In this document: positions 8,701 to 20,694 of the stretch, in pieces
Numbering within the stretch: position 1 is the first letter of the stretch
Layout: each line of letters opens with the position of its first letter
Assembly: GCA_963719025.1 (NCBI GenBank)
Contig: CAVRBK010000042.1
Coordinates: forward strand, 1 to 64,000
Direction: 5' to 3'
Source of the DNA: Thiosocius sp963719025
GTDB taxonomy: Bacteria; Pseudomonadota; Gammaproteobacteria; Chromatiales; Chromatiaceae
Length of the DNA stretch: 64,000 bases
Position numbers and translations under genes: made by a program
The notes under the pieces: generated by a model
What the model saw: the letters and a program-made list of their open reading frames with translations, nothing else
What the model was told of the DNA's origin: nothing
Databases searched by the model: none

Positions 8701-9150
8701 CCAACGGAGCGACGCCTGCTCGGCTGGCGTGAATGGCTGGCACTGCCCGACCTCGGCATCGGCAGGATCAAGGCCAAGGTCGATACCGGCGCCCGCACCT
8801 CCTGTCTGCATGCCTTCTACGTCGACCCGTTGCAGGCGCGACGGACGCGACCTGGGTGCGTTTCGGTGTCCACCCGGTGCAGCGCAATGACGACGAGGTA
8901 CTGCATTGCGAGGCCGAGATCCTCGATCAGCGCCAGGTCACCGATTCCGGTGGCCACCGCGAGACTGCGCTATCGTCATCGAGACCCGGCTGGTGCTGCG
9001 GGACTTCGATGACTGATCGAACTGACCCTGACCAATCGCGATACCATGCGCTTTCGCATGCTGCTCGGTCGCACCGCCATGAGTGCTGGCGGCTTCTGCG
9101 TCGATCCCGTCCGCGTCCTATCTCGCAGGACGGCAAAACCGACAAATTAA
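8697..9150 (+). CDS. RimK-associated retropepsin-like zinc protease (frameshifted)
   Basis: After restoring frames it reads LLGWREWLALPDLG, then IKAKVDTGARTSCLHAF with the DTGA motif of retropepsin folds, WVRFGVHPVQRND, VTDSGGHRE and RFRMLLGRTAM. This is the small ATP-dependent zinc protease family (RimB/DUF785) encoded beside rimK. Frame breaks lie near 8715, 8840, 8965, 9010 and 9115. A missing A in the AAAA run near 9136 would make the end read GRQKPTN and stop at 9150, leaving AGGAAG as ribosome site for rimK. It probably trims or processes peptide tags made by RimK. Confidence 0.75.
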
Positions 9151-9160
9151 GGAAGACAAA

Positions 9161-10068
9161 ATGAAGATCGCCATCCTTTCGCGCAACCCCAAGCTGTATT
9201 CGACCCGCCGCCTGGTCGAGGCTGCCAAGCAGCGCGGCCACGAGGTCCGCGTGCTCGATGCGCTGCGCTGCTACATGAACATCACCTCGATGCGCCCGTC
9301 GATCCATTACAAGGGCGAGAACCTGACCGGCTTCGATGCCGTGATTCCGCGCATCGGCGCATCGGTCACCTTCTACGGCACCGCGGTGCTGCGCCAGTTC
9401 GAGATGATGGGCGTCTACCCGCTGAACGAGTCGGTCGCCATCACCCGCTCGCGCGACAAGCTGCGTTCGCTGCAACTGCTGGCGCGCAAGGGCATCGGCC
9501 TGCCGGTGACCGGCTTCGCCCACTCGCCCGACGACGTGCAGGACATGCTCAAGATGGTCGGCGGCGCACCGGTGGTGATCAAGCTGCTGGAAGGCACCCA
9601 GGGTATCGGCGTGGTGCTGGCCGAGACGCAAAAGGCCGCCGAGAGCGTGATCGAGGCCTTCATGGGGCTGAAGGCCAACATCCTGGTCCAGGAGTTCATC
9701 AAGGAGGCCGGCGGCGCCGATATCCGCTGCCTGGTGGTCGGCGACAAGGTGGTCGCGGCGATGAAACGCCAGGGCAAGGAGGGCGAGTTCCGCTCCAACC
9801 TGCACCGCGGCGGCTCGGCAGCGCTGATCAGGCTGACCCCCGAGGAGCGTTCGACCGCGGTGCGTGCCGCCAGCATCATGGGCCTGAACGTGTGCGGCGT
9901 GGACATCCTGCGCTCCAACCACGGGCCGGTGGTGATGGAGGTCAACTCGTCGCCCGGACTCGAGGGCATCGAGACGGCCACCGAGAAGGACGTCGCCGGG
10001 CATGATCATCGAGTTCATCGAAAAGAATCACCAACCCAACAAGACCGCGTACCCGCGGCAAAGGCTGA
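9161..10068 (+). CDS. rimK: RimK-family ATP-grasp amino acid ligase
   Basis: About 301 residues. MKIAILSRNPKLYSTRRL begins the N-terminal domain, FDAVIPRIGASVTFYGTAVL follows, and the ATP-grasp core has PVVIKLLEGTQGIGV, ILVQEFI, ADIRCLVVGDKVVAAMKR and the metal-binding VMEVNSSPGLEGIE. E. coli RimK adds glutamates to the C-terminus of ribosomal protein S6. A single extra G near 10000 shifts the frame; the other frame continues MIIEFIEKNHQPN to TGA at 10066. The start is fixed by AGGAAG seven bases before ATG. It lies between its usual protease and deacylase partners. Confidence 0.88.
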
Positions 10069-10069
10069 C

Positions 10070-11133
10070 ATGGCGCACGCAGAACGTGCCGGTTCGAGAT
10101 CGGCGAGACGTCGGTCGCCGCCGGCAGCGCGCAGGTCGGTCAACCTGACGCTGCCCGGGCCTGTACACCAACGACCCGGTAAGCGATGCCGGTGCACGTG
10201 GTGCATGGCGATCACGACGGCCCGGTGCTGTTCGTCAGCGCCGCGGTACACGGCGACGAGATCAACGGCGTCGAGATCATTCGCCGCCTGCTGCGCATGC
10301 CGCAGCTCAAACGCCTGCGCGGCACCCTGCTGGCCGTCCCGATCGTCAACGTGTTCGGCTTCCACAACCGTTCGCGCTACCTGCCCGACCGGCGCGATCT
10401 CAACCGCAGCTTTCCGGGCAGCGAGAGCGGGTCGCTGGCGGCACGCCTGGCGCATGTGTTCATGACCGAGGTCGTGACCCGCGCGGACCTCGGGCATCGA
10501 CCTGCATACCGCGGCCATTCATCGCGACAACCTGCCGCAGATCCGCGCCGACATCAACGATCCGGTCCTCGAACCGCTGGCCAGGGCGTTCAGCGCACCG
10601 GTGCTGCTGCATTCGGCCGCCCCGCCCGGCTCGCTGCGCGGCTCGGCGGCCGAGATCGGCGTCCCGGTCATGGTCTACGAGGCCGGCGAGGCCCTGCGCT
10701 TCGAGGAGATGTCGCATCCAGATCGGCGTGCGCGGCGTGGTCAATGTGCTGCGCCAGCTGTCCATGCTGCCGCCGGTCAAACGCAACCCGAGCAAGCCCA
10801 GCGCCGATCCTGCGCTCGAGCAGCTGGCAACGCGCACCGCAGAGCGGCATCCTGCGTGCCCAGGCAAGCACTCGGCGCCCTGGTCAGCAAGGGCGATACA
10901 CTGGCAATGGTCAGCCGACCCGAGCCGGCGATTCCGAGATCCCGCATCGCGGCACCGTTCGACGGCGTGGTGATCGGCCGCGCCAACCTGCCACTGGTGT
11001 TCGAAGGCGAGGCCGCTGTTCCACGTCGGCCGCACCCGCCAGACCTCGCTGCTCGAACAGCACCTCGATGCCATGCAGGATGGCTCCGACGATCACACCA
11101 CCGGAGATGATCGAAGAACCGCCGATCGTCTGA
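10070..11133 (+). CDS. Succinylglutamate desuccinylase/aspartoacylase family protein (frameshifted)
   Basis: Starts one base after the rimK stop. Pieces in different frames assemble into an AstE/AspA zinc hydrolase: VNLTLPG, MPVHVVHG, GPVLFVSAAVHGDEINGVEI (zinc-binding His and Glu), RDLNRSFPG, IDLHTAAIHRDNLPQIRA (third zinc ligand) and a C-terminal barrel with IAAPFDGVVIG. It ends PPEMIEEPPIV at 11133. Shifts lie near 10160, 10495, 10720, 10840, 10870 and 11020. It is the standard third gene of rimK clusters and probably hydrolyses an N-acyl or peptide bond related to the RimK product. Confidence 0.75.
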
Positions 11134-11186
11134 GCCAGCCCCGATCGCCACCATCCCCACGGCAGTCCACAGTAACGCCAGGCATG

Positions 11187-11209
11187 AAAAAGGGCGCCCG
11201 GAGGCGCCC
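11187..11209 (-). terminator. Rho-independent terminator of amtB
   Basis: On the minus strand GGGCGCC, loop TCCG, GGCGCCC is followed by TTTTT. It lies 27 nt past the amtB stop and closes the porin-glnK-amtB transcript. Confidence 0.9.
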
Positions 11210-11235
11210 TGTTCAGGTAAGGATACCTGGGTGGA

Positions 11236-12525
11236 TCAGGCGCCTGATCCACGTGCCCCGGTGAACTCGGGATAGGCTTCCATACCGCACTCGGACAGGT
11301 CCACACCTTCGTACTCTTCTTCTTCGCGTGACCCGGATGCCCATGATCGCCTTGATCACCAGCCAGACCACGAAGCTGACGCCGAAGACCCAGACGAAGA
11401 TGGTGCCAGCACCGACCAGCTGGCCGAGGAAGCTGGTACCCTCGTTGGTCAGCGGCACCGCCATCAGGCCCCAGAAACCGACCACACCGTGCACCGAGAT
11501 GGCACCGACCGGATCGTCGATCTTCATCTTGTCCAGGGTCAGGATGGAGAACACCACCAGCACACCACCGACGGCACCGATCAGGGTCGCTGACAGCGGC
11601 GTCGGCGTGGACGGCTCGGCGGTGATCGCCACCAGGCCGGCCAGGGCGCCGTTCAGCGCCATGGTCAGGTCGGCCTTGCCGAACAGCAGGCGGGCGACGA
11701 TCAGGGCCGCGACCAGGCCGCCGGCAGCCGCCGCGTTGGTGTTCAGGAACACCATGGCGACCGCGTTGGCGTTGGCGATGTCGCCGAGCTTCAGCACCGA
11801 ACCGCCGTTGAAGCCGAACCAGCCCATCCACAGGATGAAGGTACCCAGCGTGGCCAGCGGCAGGTTGGCACCGGGGATCGCGTTGACCCGACCATCGGCG
11901 CTGTACTTGCCTTTGCGCGGACCGAGCAGCAGGACACCGGCCAGCGCGGCAGCCGCACCCGCCATGTGCACGATGCCGGAGCCGGCGAAGTCGGAGAAGC
12001 CGAAGTCATCGCCCAGGCTGTACAGACCGAACACGGACTCGCCGCCCCAGGTCCAGCTGCCTTCCATCGGGTAGATGAAGCCGGTCATGACCACGGCGAA
12101 CAGCAGGAAGGCCCAGAGCTTCATGCGCTCGGCCACGGCACCGGAGACGATCGACATGGCGGTGGCGACGAACACCACCTGGAAGAAGAAGTCAGAGGCG
12201 CCCGAGTAGACCGAGTCGCCGCCGAAACCGTCTTCGGCGGACGCCTTGAAGTCGCGTCAGTCACCGCGTCTGCGTCCACCTCGGCGATGCCGCTGAGGAA
12301 GTAGTCGCCGCCGTACATGATGGCGTAACCGCACACCAGGTACATGATGCAGGCCACGGCAAACAGCGCGACGTTCTTGGTCAGGATCTCGGTCGTGTTC
12401 TTGGAGCGGACCAGACCGGCTTCGAGCATGGCGAAACCTGCCGCCATCCACATAACCAGTGCGCCACAGACCAGGAAATAGAACGTATCCATGGCGTACT
12501 GGAGTTCGAAAATGTTGTTTTCCAT
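11236..12525 (-). CDS. amtB: Ammonium transporter AmtB (frameshifted)
   Basis: An Amt-family channel of about 430 residues. The N-terminus MENNIFELQYAMDTFYFLVC leads into LVMWMAAGFAMLEAGLVRSKN; later come VAERMKLWAFLLFAVVM, FAGSGIVHMAGAAAALAG, LGTFILWMGWFGFNGGS and VHGVVGFWG with the pore His. Two shifts are needed: near 12250 (restoring DFKASAEDGFGGDSV) and near 11326 (restoring TREEEYEGVDLSECGMEAY, the conserved end). It moves ammonium into the cell and is gated by GlnK, encoded directly upstream. Tail and stop are at 11236-11238. Confidence 0.92.
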
Positions 12526-12543
12526 TGGAAATCTCCAGCCGGA

Positions 12544-12884
12544 TTACAAGGGCTTCCGGACCGGACTCACCGGTACGGATACGGATGACCTGGCTCAGCT
12601 CGTAGACGAAGATCTTGCCGTCGCCGATCTTGCCGGTCTTGGCGGCGGCGCTGATCGCCTCGATGACCGCGATCCAGCTGGTCGTCGTCGATCGCGATCT
12701 CGACCTTGATCTTGGGCAGGAAATCGACGACGTACTCGGCGCCGCGATACAGTTCGGTATGGCCTTTCTGACGACCGAAGCCCTTGACTTCGGTCACGGT
12801 GATGCCCGTCACGCCGATGTCCGACAGGGCTTCGCGCACGTCATCCAGCTTGAAGGGCTTGATGATGGCTGCAACCAGTTTCAT
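12544..12884 (-). CDS. glnK: Nitrogen regulatory PII protein GlnK (frameshifted)
   Basis: MKLVAAIIKPFKLDDVREAL, ITVTEVKGFGRQKGHTELYR and EYVVDFLPKIKVEIAI are textbook PII. Tyr51 in the T-loop (uridylylation site) is present. An extra G near 12665 breaks the frame inside QLDRVIEAI; the other frame continues through TGKIGDGKIFV to about 12544. A strong TAGGAGAAG site precedes ATG at 12884. Location before amtB marks it as GlnK rather than GlnB: it senses 2-oxoglutarate and ATP and blocks AmtB when nitrogen is ample. Confidence 0.92.
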
Positions 12885-12911
12885 TTGTACTTCTCCTAAA
12901 CTTTGGAACGA

Positions 12912-12935
12912 GCCGGCACTCAGGCGAGTGCCGGC
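12912..12935 (-). promoter_or_regulatory. Intercistronic hairpin between porin gene and glnK
   Basis: A perfect 10-bp inverted repeat (GCCGGCACTC, loop of 4, GAGTGCCGGC) lies 20 nt after the porin stop on the minus strand and lacks a T-run. It is more likely an mRNA stability element or weak attenuator than a full terminator, so porin could be made in excess over GlnK/AmtB. Confidence 0.6.
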
Positions 12936-12955
12936 AGGCGTTTCAGAATGTTGGA

Positions 12956-13648
12956 TCACTCGAAGCTCTTACCCCAGGAAACGAACACCTTCGCATCGTC
13001 GTCGCCGACTTTCCTCGTCAGCGGCCGGAGACCGAGAAGGTGAAGTCGCCGATATTCACCGACGCTCTTGCCGACGTCGAGCTGGTAGTGCGCGTAAGAC
13101 GTATCGGTAGTGGCAACGCCGTCATCGTCGAAATCGAAGTAACCGACGGTGCCGCCAACCGTCCAGGTCGGTGCAATATCAATAGCTGGCACCGACGTGG
13201 TAGTAGATGTCGCCATCGATGAAGGTTTCGTTACCGTCGTATCGGCGACTTCGGAGTCGACGATGTAGTTGATGCCGGCGGTCACAGGACCGAAGCTCAG
13301 GCTACCGTAGATCTCGGTGAAGTTGAGGTCATCGCCACCCGGGTAGGCGTAGTAGATGACGCCGACGTCGTAGCCAACGCCACTTACTTCGTTGGCGAAG
13401 CCGCCGTACAGATCGACCTCGGCAGTCGTGTCATCGCCGAATTCGACGTTCGATGCCCAGGTGCCGACGTAGAAGCCGCTTTCATGGGCGTAATCGAGAC
13501 CACCGGAGAAGGCCGCATCGTCGTCGGTCTGGGTAACACCGCGCCAGACGTAGTTGCTGGTTGCGCCAATGTTGGCGGACAATTCGGCTGCGGCGGAACC
13601 CGAGATGACGAGTGCGCCGACGGCGATGGCAATTTTATTGAGTTTCAT
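12956..13648 (-). CDS. TorF family putative porin (frameshifted)
   Basis: Signal peptide (MKLNKIAIAVGALVISGSAAA), then the conserved ELSANIGATSNYVWRGVTQT start and beta-strand pattern of Gcw_chp/TorF outer-membrane porins (FYVGTWASNVEFG, DLYGGFANEV, VGYDVGVIYY). The stretch near 13183-13240 is out of frame between two compensating indels (true text about NETFIDGDIYYHVGASY), and two more shifts lie near 13010-13050; it ends KVFVSWGKSFE. First gene of the glnK-amtB operon under a sigma-54 promoter, so it probably lets small nitrogen compounds cross the outer membrane. Confidence 0.82.
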   Translation of the reverse strand: MKLNKIAIAVGALVISGSAAAELSANIGATSNYVWRGVTQTDDDAAFSGGLDYAHESGFYVGTWASNVEFGDDTTAEVDLYGGFANEVSGVGYDVGVIYYAYPGGDDLNFTEIYGSLSFGPVTAGINYIVDSEVADTTVTKPSSMATSTTTSVPAIDIAPTWTVGGTVGYFDFDDDGVATTDTSYAHYQLDVGKSVGEYRRLHLLGLRPLTRKVGDDDAKVFVSWGKSFE

Positions 13649-13719
13649 TTGAATGACTCCCTATAGAGTAGTTCGTTAATTTTTCAGTTCACTGCTAGAC
13701 GAGCGACTGGCGTCAGTAA

Positions 13720-13737
13720 AGCAGAACTCGTGCCAAT
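13720..13737 (-). promoter_or_regulatory. Sigma-54 promoter of porin-glnK-amtB
   Basis: The minus strand reads TTGGCACGAGTTCTGCTT. GG and GC are exactly 10 bases apart, as RpoN requires, and it matches TGGCACGNNNNTTGCW except for one base. It lies about 70 nt upstream of the porin ATG. Confidence 0.85.
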
Positions 13738-13801
13738 TGTCGTTTTTTGTTGCGTTTTCATTACTTTAGACAGCGAGCTGTTGGATTTAAGCAACAACTT
13801 A

Positions 13802-13861
13802 TGCACCAACATAGCCCCGCTCGAGCAAGGATGCACCAATTTGATGCACCAAAGTTGTGCA
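13802..13861. promoter_or_regulatory. NtrC-like enhancer sites
   Basis: TGCACC occurs at 13802, 13832 and 13845. The last two form near-palindromes TGCACC-N5-GATGCA (13832-13848) and TGCACC-N5-TGTGCA (13845-13861), each one base off the NtrC consensus TGCACC-N5-GGTGCA. They lie 70-140 bp upstream of the sigma-54 element, the usual enhancer distance. Confidence 0.7.
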
Positions 13862-13941
13862 CACGACCTCCCTGGACAAGGCGTTCGTGCTTTCCTAACC
13901 TGCACCGACCCAATCCCTGCACCCAGATTGACGAGGGCGCC

Positions 13942-14190
13942 ATGCTCGATCCAAAGTTGTTCGATGATCTTTCCAAGCGCGTTGCCGACAGCATGCCGCG
14001 TGGTTTCCAGGTGCTGCAGAACGATCTGCAGCGCAACGTGCGGGCCGGACTCGAATCCGCGCTGGGCAAACTGAACCTGGTCACCCGGGAAGAGTTCGAG
14101 GTGCAGCAGGCCGTGCTGGCGCGTACCCGGGAAAAGCTCAAGGTGCTGGAAGCGCGCATCACGGCGCTCGAGGGAACTGACGGGAAATGA
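13942..14190 (+). CDS. ubiK: Ubiquinone biosynthesis accessory factor UbiK
   Basis: 82 residues beginning MLDPKLFDDLSKRVADSMP, with VLQNDLQRNVRAGLESALGK, LVTREEFEVQQAVLARTREK and a C-terminal coiled coil KLKVLEARITALE. This matches UbiK (YqiC/BMFP), which trimerises through the coiled coil and helps the Ubi complex assemble under aerobic conditions. It is divergent from the porin operon and shares its upstream region. ATG at 13942 is the family start. Confidence 0.9.
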   Translation: MLDPKLFDDLSKRVADSMPRGFQVLQNDLQRNVRAGLESALGKLNLVTREEFEVQQAVLARTREKLKVLEARITALEGTDGK

Positions 14191-14301
14191 ATGACCACTT
14201 TCAGGCTTGGTCGATCTTGCTGGCCGGCCTGCAGACGCGACGCAATCAGGCCTGTTTTGCTAATCTCTCTGCACCCCAGTCGTATCCCGAGTGAATATCC
14301 G

Positions 14302-14730
14302 ATGCCGTACCCAGAGCCAAAAGCCTTTACCCGCCTTCCCCAGGTCCTTCTCCTGTCGCTACTGCTGATCACGCCAGCGGCCCACGCGGCAGAAGAGACC
14401 CAGCAAAGTCGCGATATCGCGGCCCTCAGGCAGCAGTTGCAGGACCTGCAGGTCCGGGTCCAGAAACTGGAGCGCGAGGTGGAACAGGGCGTACCCGTGA
14501 ACATTGCGCGCAAGGTGCAGCCGGCGCCCGGCGGATGGCGCAAAGCGGCCAACTGGAAGCGTCTCGACAGTGGCATGACCCGTTATCAGGTGGTCGAGTT
14601 TCTTGGCGAGCCCGACAGCCGGAAAACGGTCAAGAAGTTTGAATTCTGGTACTACGGCGATGGCAAGGTCAGCCTCTATCTGCGGCGCCTGAAGAACTGG
14701 GAAACCCCGAGCGGTCTCGATCCGCAATAA
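14302..14730 (+). CDS. Exported coiled-coil protein with SmpA/BamE-like domain
   Basis: 142 residues: a signal peptide (LLLSLLLITPAAHA-AEE), a coiled coil (IAALRQQLQDLQVRVQKLEREV) and a C-terminal region NWKRLDSGMTRYQVVEFLGE, then FWYYGDGKVSLYLRR. The 'GMT..QV...LGEP' pattern is that of SmpA/OmlA (BamE-like) folds used for envelope interactions. No lipobox Cys is visible. Its partner is unknown. ATG at 14302 gives the best signal peptide. Confidence 0.7.
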   Translation: MPYPEPKAFTRLPQVLLLSLLLITPAAHAAEETQQSRDIAALRQQLQDLQVRVQKLEREVEQGVPVNIARKVQPAPGGWRKAANWKRLDSGMTRYQVVEFLGEPDSRKTVKKFEFWYYGDGKVSLYLRRLKNWETPSGLDPQ

Positions 14731-14861
14731 CGCGCCGCTGCGGTCCACTGGCCCGATAGACCTTGATTGGGCTTGACTGGCCACCGGTGCGGGCGATTGA
14801 CGCAGGGCTCACTGATACCGGCAGGACGCCGGTCCTTTTGACAACAGACAGGCAGGGAAGC

Positions 14862-16378
<1,517 letters not shown>

Positions 16379-16444
16379 GGCTGTCCGGCAACCAGCAGGA
16401 TATAATCCCCGGTCCAGCCGCTTCTCACCCTCTCATCTGTCTCC

Positions 16445-18351
<1,907 letters not shown>

Positions 18352-18417
18352 GCGGGGACACGGGCAAGTCCGTTATACTTTGAGTGAGGAAATGTTGTAT
18401 CCAGGGAAGTAACGGAA

Positions 18418-20583
18418 ATGGACAAGCGTTATACCGTGCAGTTTTTCGGCACGGCGGCCGAGGGCGAGCGCCGCCTTGAGGTCATGCGCGAGGTGCAGCG
18501 CCTGCTCAAACTCGATACGCGGCAGCTGATCGCGTTGTTTGACGCATCGGATGGCGTCACCCTGCTCAACTCAGACAACCGCGAGCAGGCCGACAGGATG
18601 GTCCGCTCCCTGACCTATTTCGGCGCCCGCTGCCGCCTGAAAGATGCCGAGGCGACCGAGACGCCGGACTGGGCGAGTTGGGAGCTGGTCGACAAAAACG
18701 CCGAACAGGTTCATATCTTTCACTGCCGCGCCTGCGGCCACAGCATTCGACTACCGGTCCAGCAGGCCCTGCCGACAACCTGCCCGGAATGTGGCGTGGT
18801 CGCGGCCAAGTACGACCAGGTAGCGCAAAAAAAGCGCGAACGCGAGCGCATCAGGCAACGTATTCTGGCGGCCGAGCAGGCCAAGGCTGAAAAAGCCGGC
18901 CTGCGCGCACAGCAGGCGCGCGAAGACGCCCTGCGCAAACAGATCGAGGCCGAGGTGCGGCGCGAACTCGGCCTGCGCTATCGCCTCAACGCGCCGTGGA
19001 AATCGATCGCCGCCGCGGCGCTGTTGATCGCGGTGGGTGCCGCCGGTATGGGCACCTGGCTGAACATGCCCGATGCGGCCCTGCCCGGGGTGGTAACCGC
19101 CGACGCGGGCAACCGCGAATCCACCCATGTCTACCGTGACCTCGAACCGCAACAGACCCTGTACCTGGCCGACCGCCTGGTGCAACAGATCACGGAACCC
19201 ACCCCGGGTGACAACGCCAGGGAACCCGACGGCTCGGCTGTGGCAGCTCAGGATCCCGAGCCATGGCTGAACGCGCCAGCAACCGCGGCGGGCCGCGCGC
19301 TGCCCCACCCCGACGCCTCCGCCAACACCGCGTTGGTCGCCGGCAAGGCAGGCCGAACGATCGACGAGACGGTCGCCTTCTGGCTACGCACCAGCACCTC
19401 CGGCGCGTTGCACGCGCAGCGGGTGAGCCATCTGGCCAAGGCGCTGACGGATCAGGGACGTTTCGTCGAGGCGCTCGAGGCATCCGAACTGGCCGCCAGC
19501 GCGCCGCAACGACTGATGTTGCTGCGAGCGATCGTTTCCAGCGACCTGCCGACGGCGGATGCCGCGGTCGCACAACACCTGCAGCAAACCCAGGCAATGC
19601 GTCGCGAACAGCCGGTCATGCAGCGACTGGTCGACCTCATGGTGCTTGATCAACTGGCACGGGCCGATCGCCAGCCAGGTGGCGCGCGGCTGACCAGGGC
19701 GGCGGTGTTTGACCTGCTCGATGCCCGGCAGGTAACGCCGGTCGATGCGATTGCCGTTTACGCACTGCTCGCGATGAATGCCGACAGGCTGCAGTATGAC
19801 CGCACGGCCAGCGACTGGTTTGCCGCGGCCAATGCCCTGTTGCGCGACCTGCCCGGCGCCGAACAGCGACTGTCTGCCCTCGCCCATCTGGCTGTCGCCT
19901 ACCAGGCCAGGGGCGATGCCGAGACCGCCCGAGCTATCGCCAAACGCATCCGTACCATCATGTTGAGTGTCGGCGAGCAGGGGCAACTGACCGACGGGCT
20001 GGCGACAACGCTGAGCGATGCCTTTGCCGAGCTGCAGCTTTTCGACCAGGCGGTCGAGGCCGCAGACCTCGGCGCAGGCTCAACGCTGGCCAGCCAGCTG
20101 AGGCGGGCCGAACTGGCGACCCTGTTGGCCGGTCGCGGACAACGTTTCGCCGCCCGCGGGATTATCGCCACCCTCAGCGACCGGGCCGCCCGGGCCCGCA
20201 GCCGGGCACAGTGCGCGGCCATCGCCGGGTTGCAGGGAGATCGGCTCGAAGCCATGCGCATGATCGCGCGCAGCACGGCCGACACGCGCGGCCTGCCGTC
20301 GCTGCTCTCGCAGGCCATCCTCAGCGACCTGCCAAGCGAGCTGATGGCCGAATCCAGCGATTTCGCGACCGGTGAAACAACAGGCACTCTCCGCGGGGCT
20401 GCCAGCGCGCAGGCGGCCTCGCGCCTTGCGAAACTGGTCAGCAACAGCCGGAACTGGCAGCACCTGATGGCAGCCGTGGTGCGGGAGCGCGCTGGCGGGA
20501 ACGATCCGGGCACCCACCCGCCGATCCGCGAGCAACTGGCATCCCTGCAGCGCGCTCACCACGAGGTCGCCTCGCTGCAGTGA
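18418..20583 (+). CDS. Zinc-ribbon, single-TM, helical-repeat protein of unknown function
   Basis: 721 residues in one intact frame. Residues 1-78 (YTVQFFGTAAEGERRLEVMR to YFGARCRL) resemble the L12-C-terminal-like domain seen at the start of several gammaproteobacterial membrane proteins. A zinc ribbon follows (CRAC at 103-106, CPEC at 122-125), then a charged coiled coil (about 130-185), one TM segment (about 195-214) and a 500-residue Ala-rich helical domain with TPR-like pairs (LTDQGRFVEALEASELAASA, AYQARGDAETARAIAKRI). By topology the zinc ribbon is cytoplasmic and the repeat domain periplasmic. I know no function for this architecture. Confidence 0.75.
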   Translation: MDKRYTVQFFGTAAEGERRLEVMREVQRLLKLDTRQLIALFDASDGVTLLNSDNREQADRMVRSLTYFGARCRLKDAEATETPDWASWELVDKNAEQVHIFHCRACGHSIRLPVQQALPTTCPECGVVAAKYDQVAQKKRERERIRQRILAAEQAKAEKAGLRAQQAREDALRKQIEAEVRRELGLRYRLNAPWKSIAAAALLIAVGAAGMGTWLNMPDAALPGVVTADAGNRESTHVYRDLEPQQTLYLADRLVQQITEPTPGDNAREPDGSAVAAQDPEPWLNAPATAAGRALPHPDASANTALVAGKAGRTIDETVAFWLRTSTSGALHAQRVSHLAKALTDQGRFVEALEASELAASAPQRLMLLRAIVSSDLPTADAAVAQHLQQTQAMRREQPVMQRLVDLMVLDQLARADRQPGGARLTRAAVFDLLDARQVTPVDAIAVYALLAMNADRLQYDRTASDWFAAANALLRDLPGAEQRLSALAHLAVAYQARGDAETARAIAKRIRTIMLSVGEQGQLTDGLATTLSDAFAELQLFDQAVEAADLGAGSTLASQLRRAELATLLAGRGQRFAARGIIATLSDRAARARSRAQCAAIAGLQGDRLEAMRMIARSTADTRGLPSLLSQAILSDLPSELMAESSDFATGETTGTLRGAASAQAASRLAKLVSNSRNWQHLMAAVVRERAGGNDPGTHPPIREQLASLQRAHHEVASLQ

Positions 20584-20694
20584 ATGCGCGGCCGCAGTCG
20601 ACCGGCTTGATCGCGCGCGCAGGCGATATCGCTTGAGCATGCCGCGGCCGCGGCCCAGAATCGACAGCGTACGTTCCAATCGGGCATCTTCGTC

